Positions 1 to 13,828 of a stretch of DNA of 20,664 nucleotides are shown here, piece by piece. Made by a program: the position numbers and the translations under genes. The notes below the pieces were generated by a model. The model did not search any database, had not been told where the DNA came from, and was given only the letters and a program-made list of their open reading frames with translations. The DNA is taken from assembly GCA_001929475.1 (NCBI GenBank), contig LXFE01000301.1, positions 1 through 20,664 of the forward strand, written 5' to 3'. Source of the stretch: Neolecta irregularis DAH-3. Lineage: Eukaryota > Ascomycota > Neolectomycetes > Neolectales > Neolectaceae. Each line of letters starts with the position of its first letter. Position 1 is the stretch's first letter.

Positions 1-65
1 AGTACGTTTACTTAGGCTAGTTATATCACTTGGTCTTATCGTACTTCTAAGCGCATAGCTTACAA
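1..65 (-). repeat. Dispersed repeat B, left copy (inverted relative to right copy)
   Basis: The reverse complement aligns with 20141-20208: TGTAAGCT, AGAAGT, ATAAGACC, GATATA and the exact word CTAGCCTAAGT occur in the same order and at similar spacing. The segment runs to the window edge and may continue outside it. Confidence 0.55.
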
Positions 66-640
66 GAATCCATATCAGATTCAAAATGGATTCATCTTCC
101 TCTGCGACTCCGTCCCAACAGCCTATGCAACCGCGCTGATAATATCCCCTTGTTTGCCCACATGTTCCATGAAATTCAATTTTGTTACAACATCTATATG
201 CGATTTCTCAACCTCGCCGCCCTAAGACGAATACCAGTAGGATGTACTCTGTGGACGCACTTGTAGTCTTCTGGATCGGAATGCGACAGCTGAATGGGAT
301 GTCGCGATGGAGATACAGCTGGAAGAGGTGATACAATTCATCTTTCATTTCAATTGTACAATTGCTCTTTTCCATGATCATAAAGGGCAGAAGCAGGGGA
401 AACGCCGATTCAAGATAGGCAGGGAATGGGATGTAGCGGTCCTGTGCCTCTCTGTCCTGGGGGGGTTTCTCCGTGGTCTATTTGGTCCAGGCGACGCTAT
501 TCAGACTGCTTATTCCAAAGTGTTAGGGATTGAAATACTATCTAGACTTTGTAATAGCAGATTGTAGAGTACCAATTGTTCCAGACTGGTATTCTGGGTG
601 TGGGTCTAGGGCGATTTTTCATCTCTGGCTATGTTTCCAG

Positions 641-760
641 AATCCTAAAACCTCAGACTCTACAACTACAACCTGTGTGCTGACACGCACGCTGAAAATT
701 CGAATTTATTAAAAGCCACATCTGAAATTTAGCACGAACCAAACGCACCCTTATTACAGT
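641..760 (-). repeat. Dispersed repeat A, left copy (inverted relative to right copy)
   Basis: The reverse complement of this segment aligns with 20293-20422. Shared blocks are GGGTGCGTTTGG (GGGTGGGTTTGG on the right), CGTGCTAAATTTC (CGCGCTACATTTC), ATGTGGCTTT, AATTCGAATTTT (AATTCGTATTTT), a CACACAGGTTGTAG block and a terminal TAGGATT, with small gaps between. The GGGTGCGTTTGG edge resembles terminal motifs of some DNA-transposon-derived elements, but I see no intact element, so its class is unknown. Confidence 0.6.
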
Positions 761-1093
761 ACTAATCATTCATATCTGTCACAGAAATGAATATGCAAAT
801 GAATATGCAAGCATGGATCTTTTGAACCCTTTACATCATAAGTGGGGCAGGTACTATGAGTTTACAATAAATGTCAAATCAAAAAGAGGCATCATTCAAT
901 AAACAAAAGAATCTGAAGAGTAAAGAATGCGGAAAAAAGAATGTGCAGGGTTTCTTGTCAAATCAAACCGGCGTATGAAGAGAGGTAGAAAAGTCAAAGA
1001 GGAACCATTCTTGCCTTTATTTCTCTCCCGCACTAGAAAATAAATATTCATTATAACTTGAGCTTCCTTGGATATTACTCCATCCAAACGATG

Positions 1094-3562
1094 TTAAAAT
1101 GCAGACCCACCGTTGTATCGGTCGTGCGGTGGGTACTGCTGGTGATCTAACTGACCTTGTTGGGGGTAACCTCGGAGCTGCTGCTGGCTTCGCTGATTCC
1201 TCAATGAGACATTGGAGTGAGAGAGTGGGGGTTGACTATATAACTCTGGGTGACCATCCATTATGGGGGAGCTATAGCCCTGATGATAACTGTCGGGTGT
1301 AGCATTACCCTGGTTTCCGAAGGAACGATGTTGTGGCTCAACAGGCAGATACTGTGAACCATTGTATTGATCGCGGGAGTATGCATTATTGTATTCACGA
1401 TAACCCATATGACGGCTATCAACAGAACTTGAAGTAGATGGAGGTAAAGGAATAGCAGCCGGGTTATGTCTAACGATCGACTCATCCGCCGTGTCAGAGT
1501 CTTCGATTTCTTTTCGTTGGAGTGATCCATCCTTACCTTCTCCTCGAAATTTCAGTGCGAGAGCATCCAATTCAGTTTGGCCTGGAGCGCCAGCTTTGCC
1601 TCTGATGAAGCTAGCCCGATCGTCGCGCATAGGCTGATACCGAACGTCCGGGTTCTTTGAAGTAAGGGCGAAGATGGCGGAGACCCCGACCATGATCAAC
1701 AAAACCAAAGCAAAGACGGCATTCATTATGAATGCCACCACTCCGAGGATACCAGCAACAATACCCTAAGAGTCAGTTGTGGATCGGAATAACGACATAC
1801 AGCAAGATCGAAGATGTTGGAGAAGATCAATAAAAATACCCCATTAAGCAGATTCACCGAGGAGATCGCGATGTTGAAATAATTCGTTCGCTTATCCATG
1901 AATGGTCTTATAGACAGAACAAGGCCAAATAAGCCTAGCTCAACAATAACCAAAGCGATAGCTTGAGCTGTTGGTGCAGATTGTAAGAGGCCAGTGAAAA
2001 CTCCTTTCATGAACAAGTAGAGAAGCGCAAAAACGATGAAATAATAGGCTGGTGCTCGGAACTGAATGTAGAGAAAGCCCCATCTGTTCAGTTGTTGAGG
2101 ATCCGAATACAGGATGTATGCCGGATTGTTGTGAATCGTAACAGACTTTCGAGCGAGTCGAAGGACTTTAGCAGCAGCCCAGCACAATAAGAAGGTCATA
2201 TTTAAAAGAATGAGGATAGCAAGGATCATGACGGCAGGAGAATCTTTTTGAGTGAATTCCCAAAGACAAAGAACGCATTGCTGGACATAGCTGATAAGAA
2301 TCTTGGATATCAGCTAAGAAGGGAATTCAGAGATTACTAGTCGGTACATAGTACCCTTCATGATTGTTTTCCAACCCTGTCTATATTCAAGGAAACGATC
2401 GCTCTTTATTAGATTCATTTTGACGAACCATTCTGTCAGAACTTTGAAAGCCAGCATGCCAACAACGACGAGCAAGATGAATATAACAAACATCATCAGG
2501 CCTGTCATGAAGACGTTGCTCAGTTCTATACCGGCGCGATAAGCAACTCGTTCGATTCCGCGGACGGTTGTTACAGTCGATTTTACAGATAACGAAGAAG
2601 CGTCGCGTTTTGCGATATGATTTAGGCCTCCAAGAGATCGTTTCAAAATAGTGACGCTTGCAGTTCCGTATTTGACATTGGTGAGAAGTGAATCAGGTGT
2701 ACCGCCAGTCGACTTGACATACCATGTAGCAATGTTTTGGAGAAAAGTGATTTTGATAATTCCGAGAGTCCATTGAAAGTTTTGACACCACGATCCGTAG
2801 ACTGGAGGTAGATGAACACTTGACATTCCAAAGATTGCTTGCGACTGAAACCAACTGAAAAGGGACATGGTATTTGCAGCAACATGAGCCGCTGTATAAG
2901 AGTGACCGAGACCTGAAGTGATTGCGGAAGCGAGAAGAGCTGTTCCAGCGATAGCCGCGCTGACCCAGCCCACTGCTTTCGAGTAAACTGTCTTGCCATT
3001 GGTGAGAGATGCTTGTACGCAAGCCACGGTATTGTTTTGGGCGTCGAAGATATAAATCTTGATGATGCCATCTATATCAGGAATGTTGTAGACGATTCCT
3101 AAGAAGTCAGAACGGAGGTGCAAAGATGTACCAACCGGGAATCCGTGCAGCATAATCGGCTGGCACGGTAGCAGTTTCCTGCATGTTGATGTGACCGACA
3201 GAAGCGGGACATAGAGCATTGACCTTAAGTTTGCAGGGATTGAGTAGCTGAGTGACGACCTCCTTGCCATAGGCAATAACAACAAGCTTGGCTAAAAAGC
3301 ATCAGCTATGGCGCACGGCACGAGGAGGACCTGTGACGTTCCCGCCGATAGAGATGACGCCGTCTATGTCGAACTGGATCGTGCTGTTATCTGGGGTGTA
3401 TATGATCTGAAAGGTGCTTGCCGAAAAGGCGGAGTTGGCCATGCAGGTGGCGAGCGAAGTGGTGCCAATGAGACGCTCGGCAGCGGCAGTCGAGGCGAAA
3501 AAGAGCAGCACCAGCACGAGGACTAGAGAGCGAAGGAAGGGCGACGGCCACGGACGGGACAT
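1094..3562 (-). CDS. FLC: FLC/TRP-like membrane protein (ML-like domain plus TRP-like channel domain)
   Basis: Five exons in transcription order: 3562-3322, 3291-3136, 3098-2338, 2301-1801, 1765-1094, giving 776 residues, close to yeast Flc proteins. I chose the start at 3562 because it opens a clear signal peptide (MSRPWPSPFLRSLVLVLVLL, then small residues and AAA). An ML-like domain follows (about residues 28-165). A TRP-like region with roughly eight or nine membrane spans follows (about 170-590), including the family stretch around residues 590-608 with NPDVRYQPMRDDR. The cytosolic tail is rich in Gln, Tyr, Ser and Pro. Yeast and fission yeast relatives (Flc1-3, Pkd2) are ER or plasma-membrane proteins linked to FAD import, calcium homeostasis and cell-wall integrity; which role applies here is inference. 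Introns are 30, 37, 36 and 35 nt. It shares a 362-bp divergent promoter region with HAS1. Confidence 0.9.
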
Positions 3563-3924
3563 GCTGGTAGAGGGGAGAATGGACGATGAGAGAGGGCCAG
3601 AGAAGAGGAGAGTGGAGCAGAATGGAATAGAGGAGAGGAGAGTAGGCAGAGCAGTGCAGGCACAGGGAGCGTCTGGGTATTCTGCGGGAACAGTGCAAAA
3701 GTGGAGGTTGGCCGATGGTGGTGAGCGGCCCATGTTTCTCCCAAAATAGCTTGCGCCCGATCCTTTGTTTTGACTTTCTCTCGCCGCCTATAGATACACA
3801 GCTAGGCCTGCATTATACTCGCCAGGTGTGCTTTTGTAGTTGCAAATATGCATTTGTCCTGCTGCTCCCACACACTTTTCAGTCCCCTACGCAAAAAACT
3901 TTCCCTCTCTCCCCAATCTCTCCC
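3563..3924. promoter_or_regulatory. Divergent promoter region between FLC and HAS1
   Basis: These 362 bp separate two start codons pointing away from each other. On the plus strand 3566-3650 is almost purely A and G, so the FLC transcript leader is pyrimidine-rich. The last 30 bases before the HAS1 start are C/T-rich (for example TTTCCCTCTCTCCCC). Both genes thus seem to have pyrimidine-rich leaders. I see no convincing TATA box. In-frame ATGs upstream of each chosen start would need long unconserved extensions, so I rejected them. Confidence 0.55.
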
Positions 3925-5869
3925 ATGGCAAGTGCTTCCCACGACGCTTCCCTCCAATCAAAGAAACGCAAACGCTCCCATGCACACGCTCACCTCCCTG
4001 AAAAAAAGATACCCAAGGTCAAACAGACCTCTGCCTCTAAACAACCCAAACCTGAGGACTCAGATCCTCAATTCGCACCCGATAAATCTTCCCAAGAACA
4101 TTTAGAGCCACAGGACAAAGACGACACTGTTCACGCCGCAGAAGATGTTCAAGGCACCATTTCCGATATCTCGTCAATCCCATTCCCTTCAACCGTCGAC
4201 CCTGTAAACTTTTCCGATCTCAATCTCTCTGTACAAACATCAAAAGCAATCGATTCTATGAAGTTTACAAAAATGACCCAAATCCAAGCTCGTACAATCC
4301 CTCCCCTCATGGCCGGGCGCGACGTGCTTGGCGCCGCTAAAACTGGCTCCGGGAAGACTTTGGCTTTTCTAATTCCTGCCATCGAATTGCTTTCCGCCCT
4401 GAAATTCAAACCTCGCAACGGTAGCAATAATTAGATCTTTACAACTGATCCCCAGGAACTGGTGTCATAGTTGTATCGCCTACCAGAGAACTTGCTCTCC
4501 AGATCTTTGGCGTTGCAAAGGAGTTGCTCGAATATCATAATCAGACATTTGGAATTGTCATCGGTGGAGCAAATCGTAGAGCCGAAGCAGAAAAACTTGT
4601 AAAAGGCGTCAATCTCCTCATTGCTACTCCAGGCCGACTCCTCGATCATCTCCAAGTATATCGTCATATTTTACTGACTGAGCTAACTGTTGAAGAATAC
4701 CAAGGGCTTCATCTTTCGAAACCTAAAAGCCTTAATTATCGATGAAGCCGATCGTATTCTAGAAATCGGATTCGAAGATGAAATGAGACAGATCATTAAA
4801 ATTCTTCCCAATGGTACAATGTTCTTTGTATGCCTTTGTGACTTGGTATAGAAAACAGACAGTCTATGCTCTTCTCCGCAACTCAGACCACCAAAGTCCA
4901 AGATCTTGCACGTATTTCGCTACGTCCGGGCCCATTATACATCAACGTCGACCAAGACAAGGATAATTCCACTGTCGACGGTCTGGAACAAGGCTATGTT
5001 GTTTGCGAAAGTGACAAACGCTTCCTCCTTTTATTTTCTTTCCTAAAACGCAATTTGAAGAAAAAGATAATCGTCTTTATCTCATCTTGTAATGGTGTCA
5101 AATACTACGCGGAACTTTTAAATTACATAGATCTACCCGTCTTGGATCTACACGTATACATCTACTTGAAAGTTGTCATTGACCCCTAGGGCAAACAAAA
5201 ACAGCAAAAGCGCACCAACACATTCTTCGAATTCTGCAATGCCGATCATGGAACTTTGATATGCACGAATGTCGCGGCCCGCGGTCTTGATATCCCAGCA
5301 GTTGATTGGATCGTTCAATTCGATCCGCCCGATGATCCCCGGGATTATATTCATCGGGTTGGGCGAACTGCTCGAGGAATGGATAATAAAGGAAAAAGTC
5401 TGATGTTCTTGCTGTCTAGCGAACTCGGTTTCCTTCGCTACTTGAAAGCTGCCAAAATTCCTTTGAACGAATATGAATTCCCTTCGAGCAAGATTGCAAA
5501 CGTACAGAGTCAGGTATCACAATTACCGAGTTACGTAAAAGTTTTAATTTATAGCTGCAAAAATTAGTATCTAAAAACTATTACCTGAATAAGGCGGCAA
5601 AAGATGGTTATCGGTCCTATCTACAAGCCTATGCTTCTTACTCCCTCAAAGCAGTTTTTGACATAAATCAATTAGATCTCGCAAAAGTCGCAAAAGCTTT
5701 TGGATTTGAAGTGCCGCCAAAGGTGAATATCACAGTCGGAGCAAGTGGTAAGGTGGAGAGGCGTGGAGGTGGAGGTGGATTCGGAAAAAAGAAAGATCAA
5801 CACTTTGCGAAGCAGAGAAATAGCATATTCCGCAGGGAGGATGGCAAATCCCAACAATGGAGTCGGTAG
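3925..5869 (+). CDS. HAS1: ATP-dependent DEAD-box RNA helicase HAS1 (DDX18 family)
   Basis: Six exons: 3925-4420, 4456-4655, 4696-4813, 4852-5153, 5190-5513, 5555-5869; 584 residues. HAS1 is a nucleolar helicase needed for making both ribosomal subunits. The order of motifs is complete: a basic N-terminus (KKRKRSH, likely nuclear import), Q motif (about 96-121), Walker [10 protein letters not shown] (137-145), PTREL (174-178), DEAD (248-251), SAT (280-282), ARGLDIP, and HRVGRTAR (427-434). The C-terminal domain with [20 protein letters not shown] and the [10 protein letters not shown] tail is typical of HAS1. The start at 3925 (context TCTCCCATGGCA) gives a normal-length N-terminus; an in-frame ATG at 3715 would add 70 unconserved residues. 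Introns are 35, 40, 38, 36 and 41 nt, all GT-AG. Confidence 0.95.
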
Positions 5870-6031
5870 TGAGTAAATTCAGCTTTTGTTAGAGATCTAA
5901 ATATGTATCATAACCATTGGAGTGCAAAATTCATATGAATGCATTTTACAACATTCCTTCTTCAAAACCTTCTTTGCTAGAATAATATTAGTATGATGGG
6001 ACAGACCTTTCGAACATTGTCGACCTTGATT
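5870..6031. other. Convergent intergenic spacer HAS1/PRP24
   Basis: These 162 bp lie between two stop codons facing each other and must hold both 3' ends. The sequence is A/T-rich, but I cannot name a definite terminator or polyadenylation signal. Confidence 0.4.
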
Positions 6032-9000
6032 TCAAGAGATATATTTTCGAAAATCATCATTGTTCTTCGACTGTGGCGGATTCTTCTGGAGCTGGTCGTC
6101 CTGGGAGTCTGGCGCGGTTGTATTCTGTGATGACACTTGCAGTTGACTCTTTACTCCCAAACCAGGACGACGACCGCTGGGACGAGTTGTTTGGCGGGGC
6201 ATCAATGGTCTCAAAATGTTAGCGTTGTTACCCCTATACAAATTAATACCGCAAGTATAAGTAATGTAATACGTAGTAGACTTTGAATTCATGAGTTCCG
6301 TGAATGTGCCAATATGGAGAGGACTTTGATCAAGAACGTGACCCTCCAGGGCTACACCAGCTTTGCCAGCATCCTAAAAGTAAGCAAATATACCCCGATG
6401 AACCATACATTCACGTTAACAAATTCAACGACGGCACCGCCGAATCGAGGTTTTAATTCAACCTTGCGAAGCTCTCCGAATTGTTCAAACAATTGCCTTA
6501 ACCGGAAATCGTTTACGGTAGGTGCAATATTCATAACACCAAGTGTTTTCTGCCTAATGGCTTCGACATCTGGATGCTCCACTTCATTGTTACTGCTCTG
6601 ATTGTCTGCTGTTACGGATATTTCCCTAAGGGTTTAACGCAAGTGCTCCATCCATCTCTTACCTAATATGTTTGACAGGTTTGGCTTCCGCAATCGAAAC
6701 CATCAAAAAACGGCCCAAGATCTTGCTTCCATTAAGACTAAGTGCTGCTGATGCCTCATCCTCTGTTTGGTAGGTTATGAAGCCAAAGCCTTGATGGTGT
6801 GATGTAGTTTTTCGCGGTAACCTGATTCGTTCAATTGTTCCAAACTAGCTAGTCAGCAATACTGGCAAAATAGTTTTTGTACCTTTGAGAAAGCTTGTCT
6901 GAGAGTTTCCTCATTAGCATTGAAATGAATGTTTGCTATATAAATCTCTCGACCTTCCTCGATCGCCCCTTTGCGCTCACCTTTGGCGGTTGGATCGGAA
7001 ATCTGTACAGATAAATTATATCTGCCGTCATATTCTTTTCCATCAAGTGCAAGTGCTTTGAGCGCATTGTTCTATAGTAAGATTGCGGTGCAGAGACAAA
7101 AGATACAGAATCTTCATATTGCACGTAGCAAAATCGGCGATGTGTATTAACTCGAAGACTAGGAAAACGAATATCGAGAATCTTTCCAAACTGATTCATT
7201 AGCAAGAGTCTCATGTGATACATTCCTGTTCGAATTCGGCTCGCAGAAAAGACTCATCAGCCGATGGGGGATAGTTGGTGACATAAAGAGTAATATGCTC
7301 AGCTCTTTGAACCGAGACTCTACCTCCAGCAAGTCGTTTCCCATCACGCGTCAAAGCAGTCAGTACATTATCCTACAGGTCAGGTCAGAGGAATGCGGCA
7401 TCATACTGGTGTAACGAATTCGACTAGAGCAAGCTTTGAAGTATTGGATTCGCATTCGATCAATTTGAGATCGCGAATATTGCCACACTAATTGTTACAG
7501 AGGATTGTTGCAATTGATATACCTCTTTAAAAAATCTTCGCACCGCCGTTTCATCCGCATTGCTGACGATATTGCTTACGCGGACAGTATTCTGTTCTCT
7601 GTTTCTAATTCCTATAAGCTTAACAACAAGACATCTTTGATACCGATGAATATCGTCGTCACCTACTTTGACTTTCTTTTGGTCGGGAAGCTGGAGATCT
7701 AGATTCTCAGGGGTTTCGGGTATTTTTCTCTTGTTCGTCTCAGGGTTCAAATTAGTAAGTGATTCGGGGCCATTTACTGCTAGAGAAGCTGACTGGAAGT
7801 ACTCCTAAAGATGTCAATTTTTGGAGAAAGATGGGAAATTGCCTTGGCTCTACGTTTTGCCACGAGGATAGTTGTTCTTTTTATTTTCATAGCGGCTCTT
7901 TCGATTTCTTCAATCTGATAATTTTCTTCCATAAAGGATGAGTAAACCTCGATAATTCTCTCAGGCCATTCCGTGTATCGGGTAACCCCCTTGGACAAAA
8001 CTTCCCCGGCGTTTTCTAGATACCCTAGGGACCTAGATCTCAGAATGATAATACGGAAGACATAATACTTTTCCCAGTCAGCGTATTTCAACCAGAAATC
8101 TGTCGATTTGCCATAGTATTTACAAAGATTCTTCCAAATGGAGCGTGCGCCTTCATCATCGCCCCGCCTGGTTTTGACTTGGATCAAAAGTCGTTCAAAT
8201 TGATAAAACTCGTCATGTTGATCTTTAAATGCTTATAATCAGCAAGGAGCATCTTGGAAGCATACTTTTGGCAAGGTATTTCATTGATTCGGTAATTTCG
8301 TTCTCCAAGTTATCAATTAATTCAACTTCAGTGGACCAATCATGTATTCCCCGTTTCAAGGCATTGCACCAAGCCAACTCTAATTTCCTTGATTCGACGA
8401 CATTGGACGCCAGCATTCCAGATGAGAGTGCTTTAATTTTGACCTCGCGAATTGATTCATTGTCTTTGCTCCAACACTCAAGAGAACGAATATAATGAAC
8501 CCAAATATCGCCTGACCAGGGACAATTTCGCACTGCTCGTTCCAAAATTGGAAGAACTAGTTCCTCCAAAGTGAGCGTATCAAGAAGGAAAAGGATATAG
8601 TCTTCCCAAAAGCTTGCGACAAGAGGTTCCGCCGCAACCGCACGTTCAAATAAATTATTTAGCATTGGAGCGGAGAGCGGCTTTTGCTGCTTCTCAAACT
8701 CGAGATAATTGCTCCAATCAGAAACAGGATCTTGAGATGCCTGAAGCGCATTTTCGTATTTTTCCCGAGCAGATATCTGCTTTTTGCTAATGTTGTATAC
8801 CTTATTTGCAGCAACCATCGTATCCTCATATAACGCATTATCAAAATTGCTTAAAAACGTTGAAAATGCATCAAAGGTTTGTTGAATAGCTATATATTAG
8901 CCAAAGATGCAAAATATATACGTGCCCAGGTGAGGAATAACAAGACGTTGCATATATGAATCTTTCATATCTTCAATACCAATACGATCACCGTGACCAA

Positions 9001-9752
9001 GAGAAGATATTTTACGCTTAATACATCGATCCCATATTTTGTGACTCTAAAAGTAAGAAAATCTCCGTATATAGAATGTACTTGTTCGAGGTGGTAAGCT
9101 GTAACACTATAAGCTTCGTGGTATACATTTTCGATTAGTTCATCCGAAAACATCTGTTTCATTTCCTCGTCGTTCTCTTCCGCAGCAATTCGTGTGGACT
9201 CGTCCACGAAATCAAGATACTTTTCCCATAGCCGAATAGCTAAATTCTGTAAATCTTTTTTAAAAAAGGCACGTACACATATAATCTTGCACAGATCGAG
9301 CATGCAGTTGCAGTAATTCTAGCTTATCATCCGTCGTCAACGCTGCTTGCGCTGCATCTGAAAGCCAATCTAGCCAATTTTCTATACGATTAACAGTCAG
9401 TCGTAATCATACTACAACCTTCAGACATCGGATGAAAAGCAGTCATAGTTTCCCGAGCATCTTGAAGTTTATCCGCAAGCCCTTTGCTTTTCAAAAAAGC
9501 GATATGATCTATATGGGCTTGGTAGTCGTACGGGTTAGTCGATATTTTGCTTAAAAAGTTGAGGATTGTTTCATTGTCCGCGTCTGAAAGGGACGGTACA
9601 GTTTGTGGTTCAGTGTCGATATCAATATCAATATCGATTCCATCATTCATTTCTTCATTGGCATCTTCTTCAAGAGCGTCTAGTAACACCGAATCTCCCG
9701 AGTCTGATTCGTATTCGGCGCTGCGAGATTTGTCCAGAAGCATTGTTCCCAT
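6032..9752 (-). CDS. PRP24: U4/U6 snRNA-associated splicing factor PRP24/SART3 (HAT repeats, four RRMs, Lsm-binding tail)
   Basis: Seventeen exons: 9752-9419, 9381-9277, 9239-9082, 9046-8926, 8889-8266, 8231-8055, 8024-7843, 7804-7644, 7604-7523, 7487-7407, 7372-7226, 7190-7107, 7071-6883, 6844-6663, 6625-6409, 6373-6273, 6233-6032; 1048 residues. Prp24/SART3 re-anneals U4 and U6 snRNAs between splicing rounds. An acidic N-terminus precedes HAT repeats (about 100-580, e.g. IRLWEKYLDFV, SHKIWDRC, FWLKYADWEKYY). Then come RRM1 (about 622-697), RRM2 (702-778), RRM3 (794-870) and RRM4 (900-970), and the C-terminal Lsm-interaction motif NNDDFRKYIS. Most introns are 30-39 nt. Intron 11 needs a GA donor (7225) and introns 4 and 7 need GC donors (8925, 7842) to hold the frame. 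The 6-7 exon boundary and intron 7 are the least certain. Confidence 0.88.
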
Positions 9753-9932
9753 GATGTCGGTTGGCGAGTGCTAAACTCATTAATATGTCATTGACTCCAC
9801 CTTTTTATCTACATCAAATTACATAAGAATACTCTAAAACTTGACCTGAAAATATTCTTCTTCATATGTATGCATTTATGAAAAAATCTTTCAGTTCAAT
9901 CTATACTCTCAAACTATGTATTCTACTCAAAA
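9753..9932. other. Tandem intergenic spacer upstream of PRP24 and downstream of C1-THF synthase
   Basis: These 180 bp hold the 3' end of the C1-THF synthase transcript and the promoter of PRP24, both on the minus strand. The sequence is A/T-rich. No distinct motif is convincing. Confidence 0.4.
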
Positions 9933-13519
<3,587 letters not shown>

Positions 13520-13828
13520 CGCAGCCGTACGGAGGCAGCGAGTCAGGCACAGGCGGGGTTGCATGGTGTTTTTGCCTCACCCGCTATCACCCCTCTACTG
13601 TCCATCCACTATCCATCCCTCTATCATCATCTACTATCCACCCCAGTATCATCACCTACTATCCACCCCTCTATCATCATCTACTGCCCATCCACTATCC
13701 ATCCCTCTATCATCATCTACTATCCATCCCCTCTATCATCACCCACTGTCCATCCACTATCCTCCCCATCCTTCTATCCGCAGTCCATCCCCACTCTCTC
13801 ACTCTATCAAACCACCCATACTCAATCA
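13520..13828. promoter_or_regulatory. Divergent promoter region between C1-THF synthase and NADP-isocitrate dehydrogenase
   Basis: These 309 bp separate the start codons of two NADPH-producing enzymes. The right two thirds is a minisatellite (listed separately). The part nearest C1-THF synthase is very G/C-rich and contains an in-frame upstream ATG at 13564. The bases just before the IDH start (CATACTCAATCA) are poor in G. I see no clear TATA box. Confidence 0.5.
13584..13790 (+). repeat. Pyrimidine-rich 25-26 bp minisatellite in the divergent promoter
   Basis: Degenerate units built from CTATCCATCCC and CTATCATCATCTA repeat about six times, some with an extra CTGTCCATCCA or CTGCCCATCCA segment. 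The plus strand is almost free of G (only a few in 200 bases), which gives a strong strand asymmetry. It lies directly upstream of the NADP-IDH start and could act as promoter sequence or transcript leader; that role is inference. Confidence 0.8.

Larger units (their letters stand above)
1..1093. other. Left flank without an assignable gene; repeat fragments and FLC 3' flank
   Basis: I find no recognisable protein here. An 86-codon open frame at 307-567 and a short ATG frame starting at 86 (17 codons, rich in Ser, Pro and Gln) match no family I know. Positions 1-65 and 641-760 are diverged inverted copies of segments in the right flank and are listed separately. A 14-nt perfect palindrome, CAATTGTACAATTG, lies at 351-364. 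A 12-nt direct repeat (AAATGAATATGC type) is duplicated around 785-811. The last few hundred bases before 1094 must hold the 3' untranslated region of the minus-strand FLC gene; I cannot fix the polyadenylation site. Confidence 0.5.

Noticed and set aside
307-567. 86-codon frame in the left flank
   Set aside because: No recognisable family, no clear splice partners and no supporting context; kept only as part of the flank description.
3308-3749. Plus-strand open frames antisense to the FLC start
   Set aside because: Low-complexity Arg/Glu/Gly-rich translation of the purine-rich promoter strand, with no family similarity.
7841-7863. A 23-nt intron at the end of the PRP24 HAT region
   Set aside because: It is shorter than any other intron here and was only one of several ways to keep the frame; the 38-nt GC-AG solution at 7805-7842 fits the size range better.
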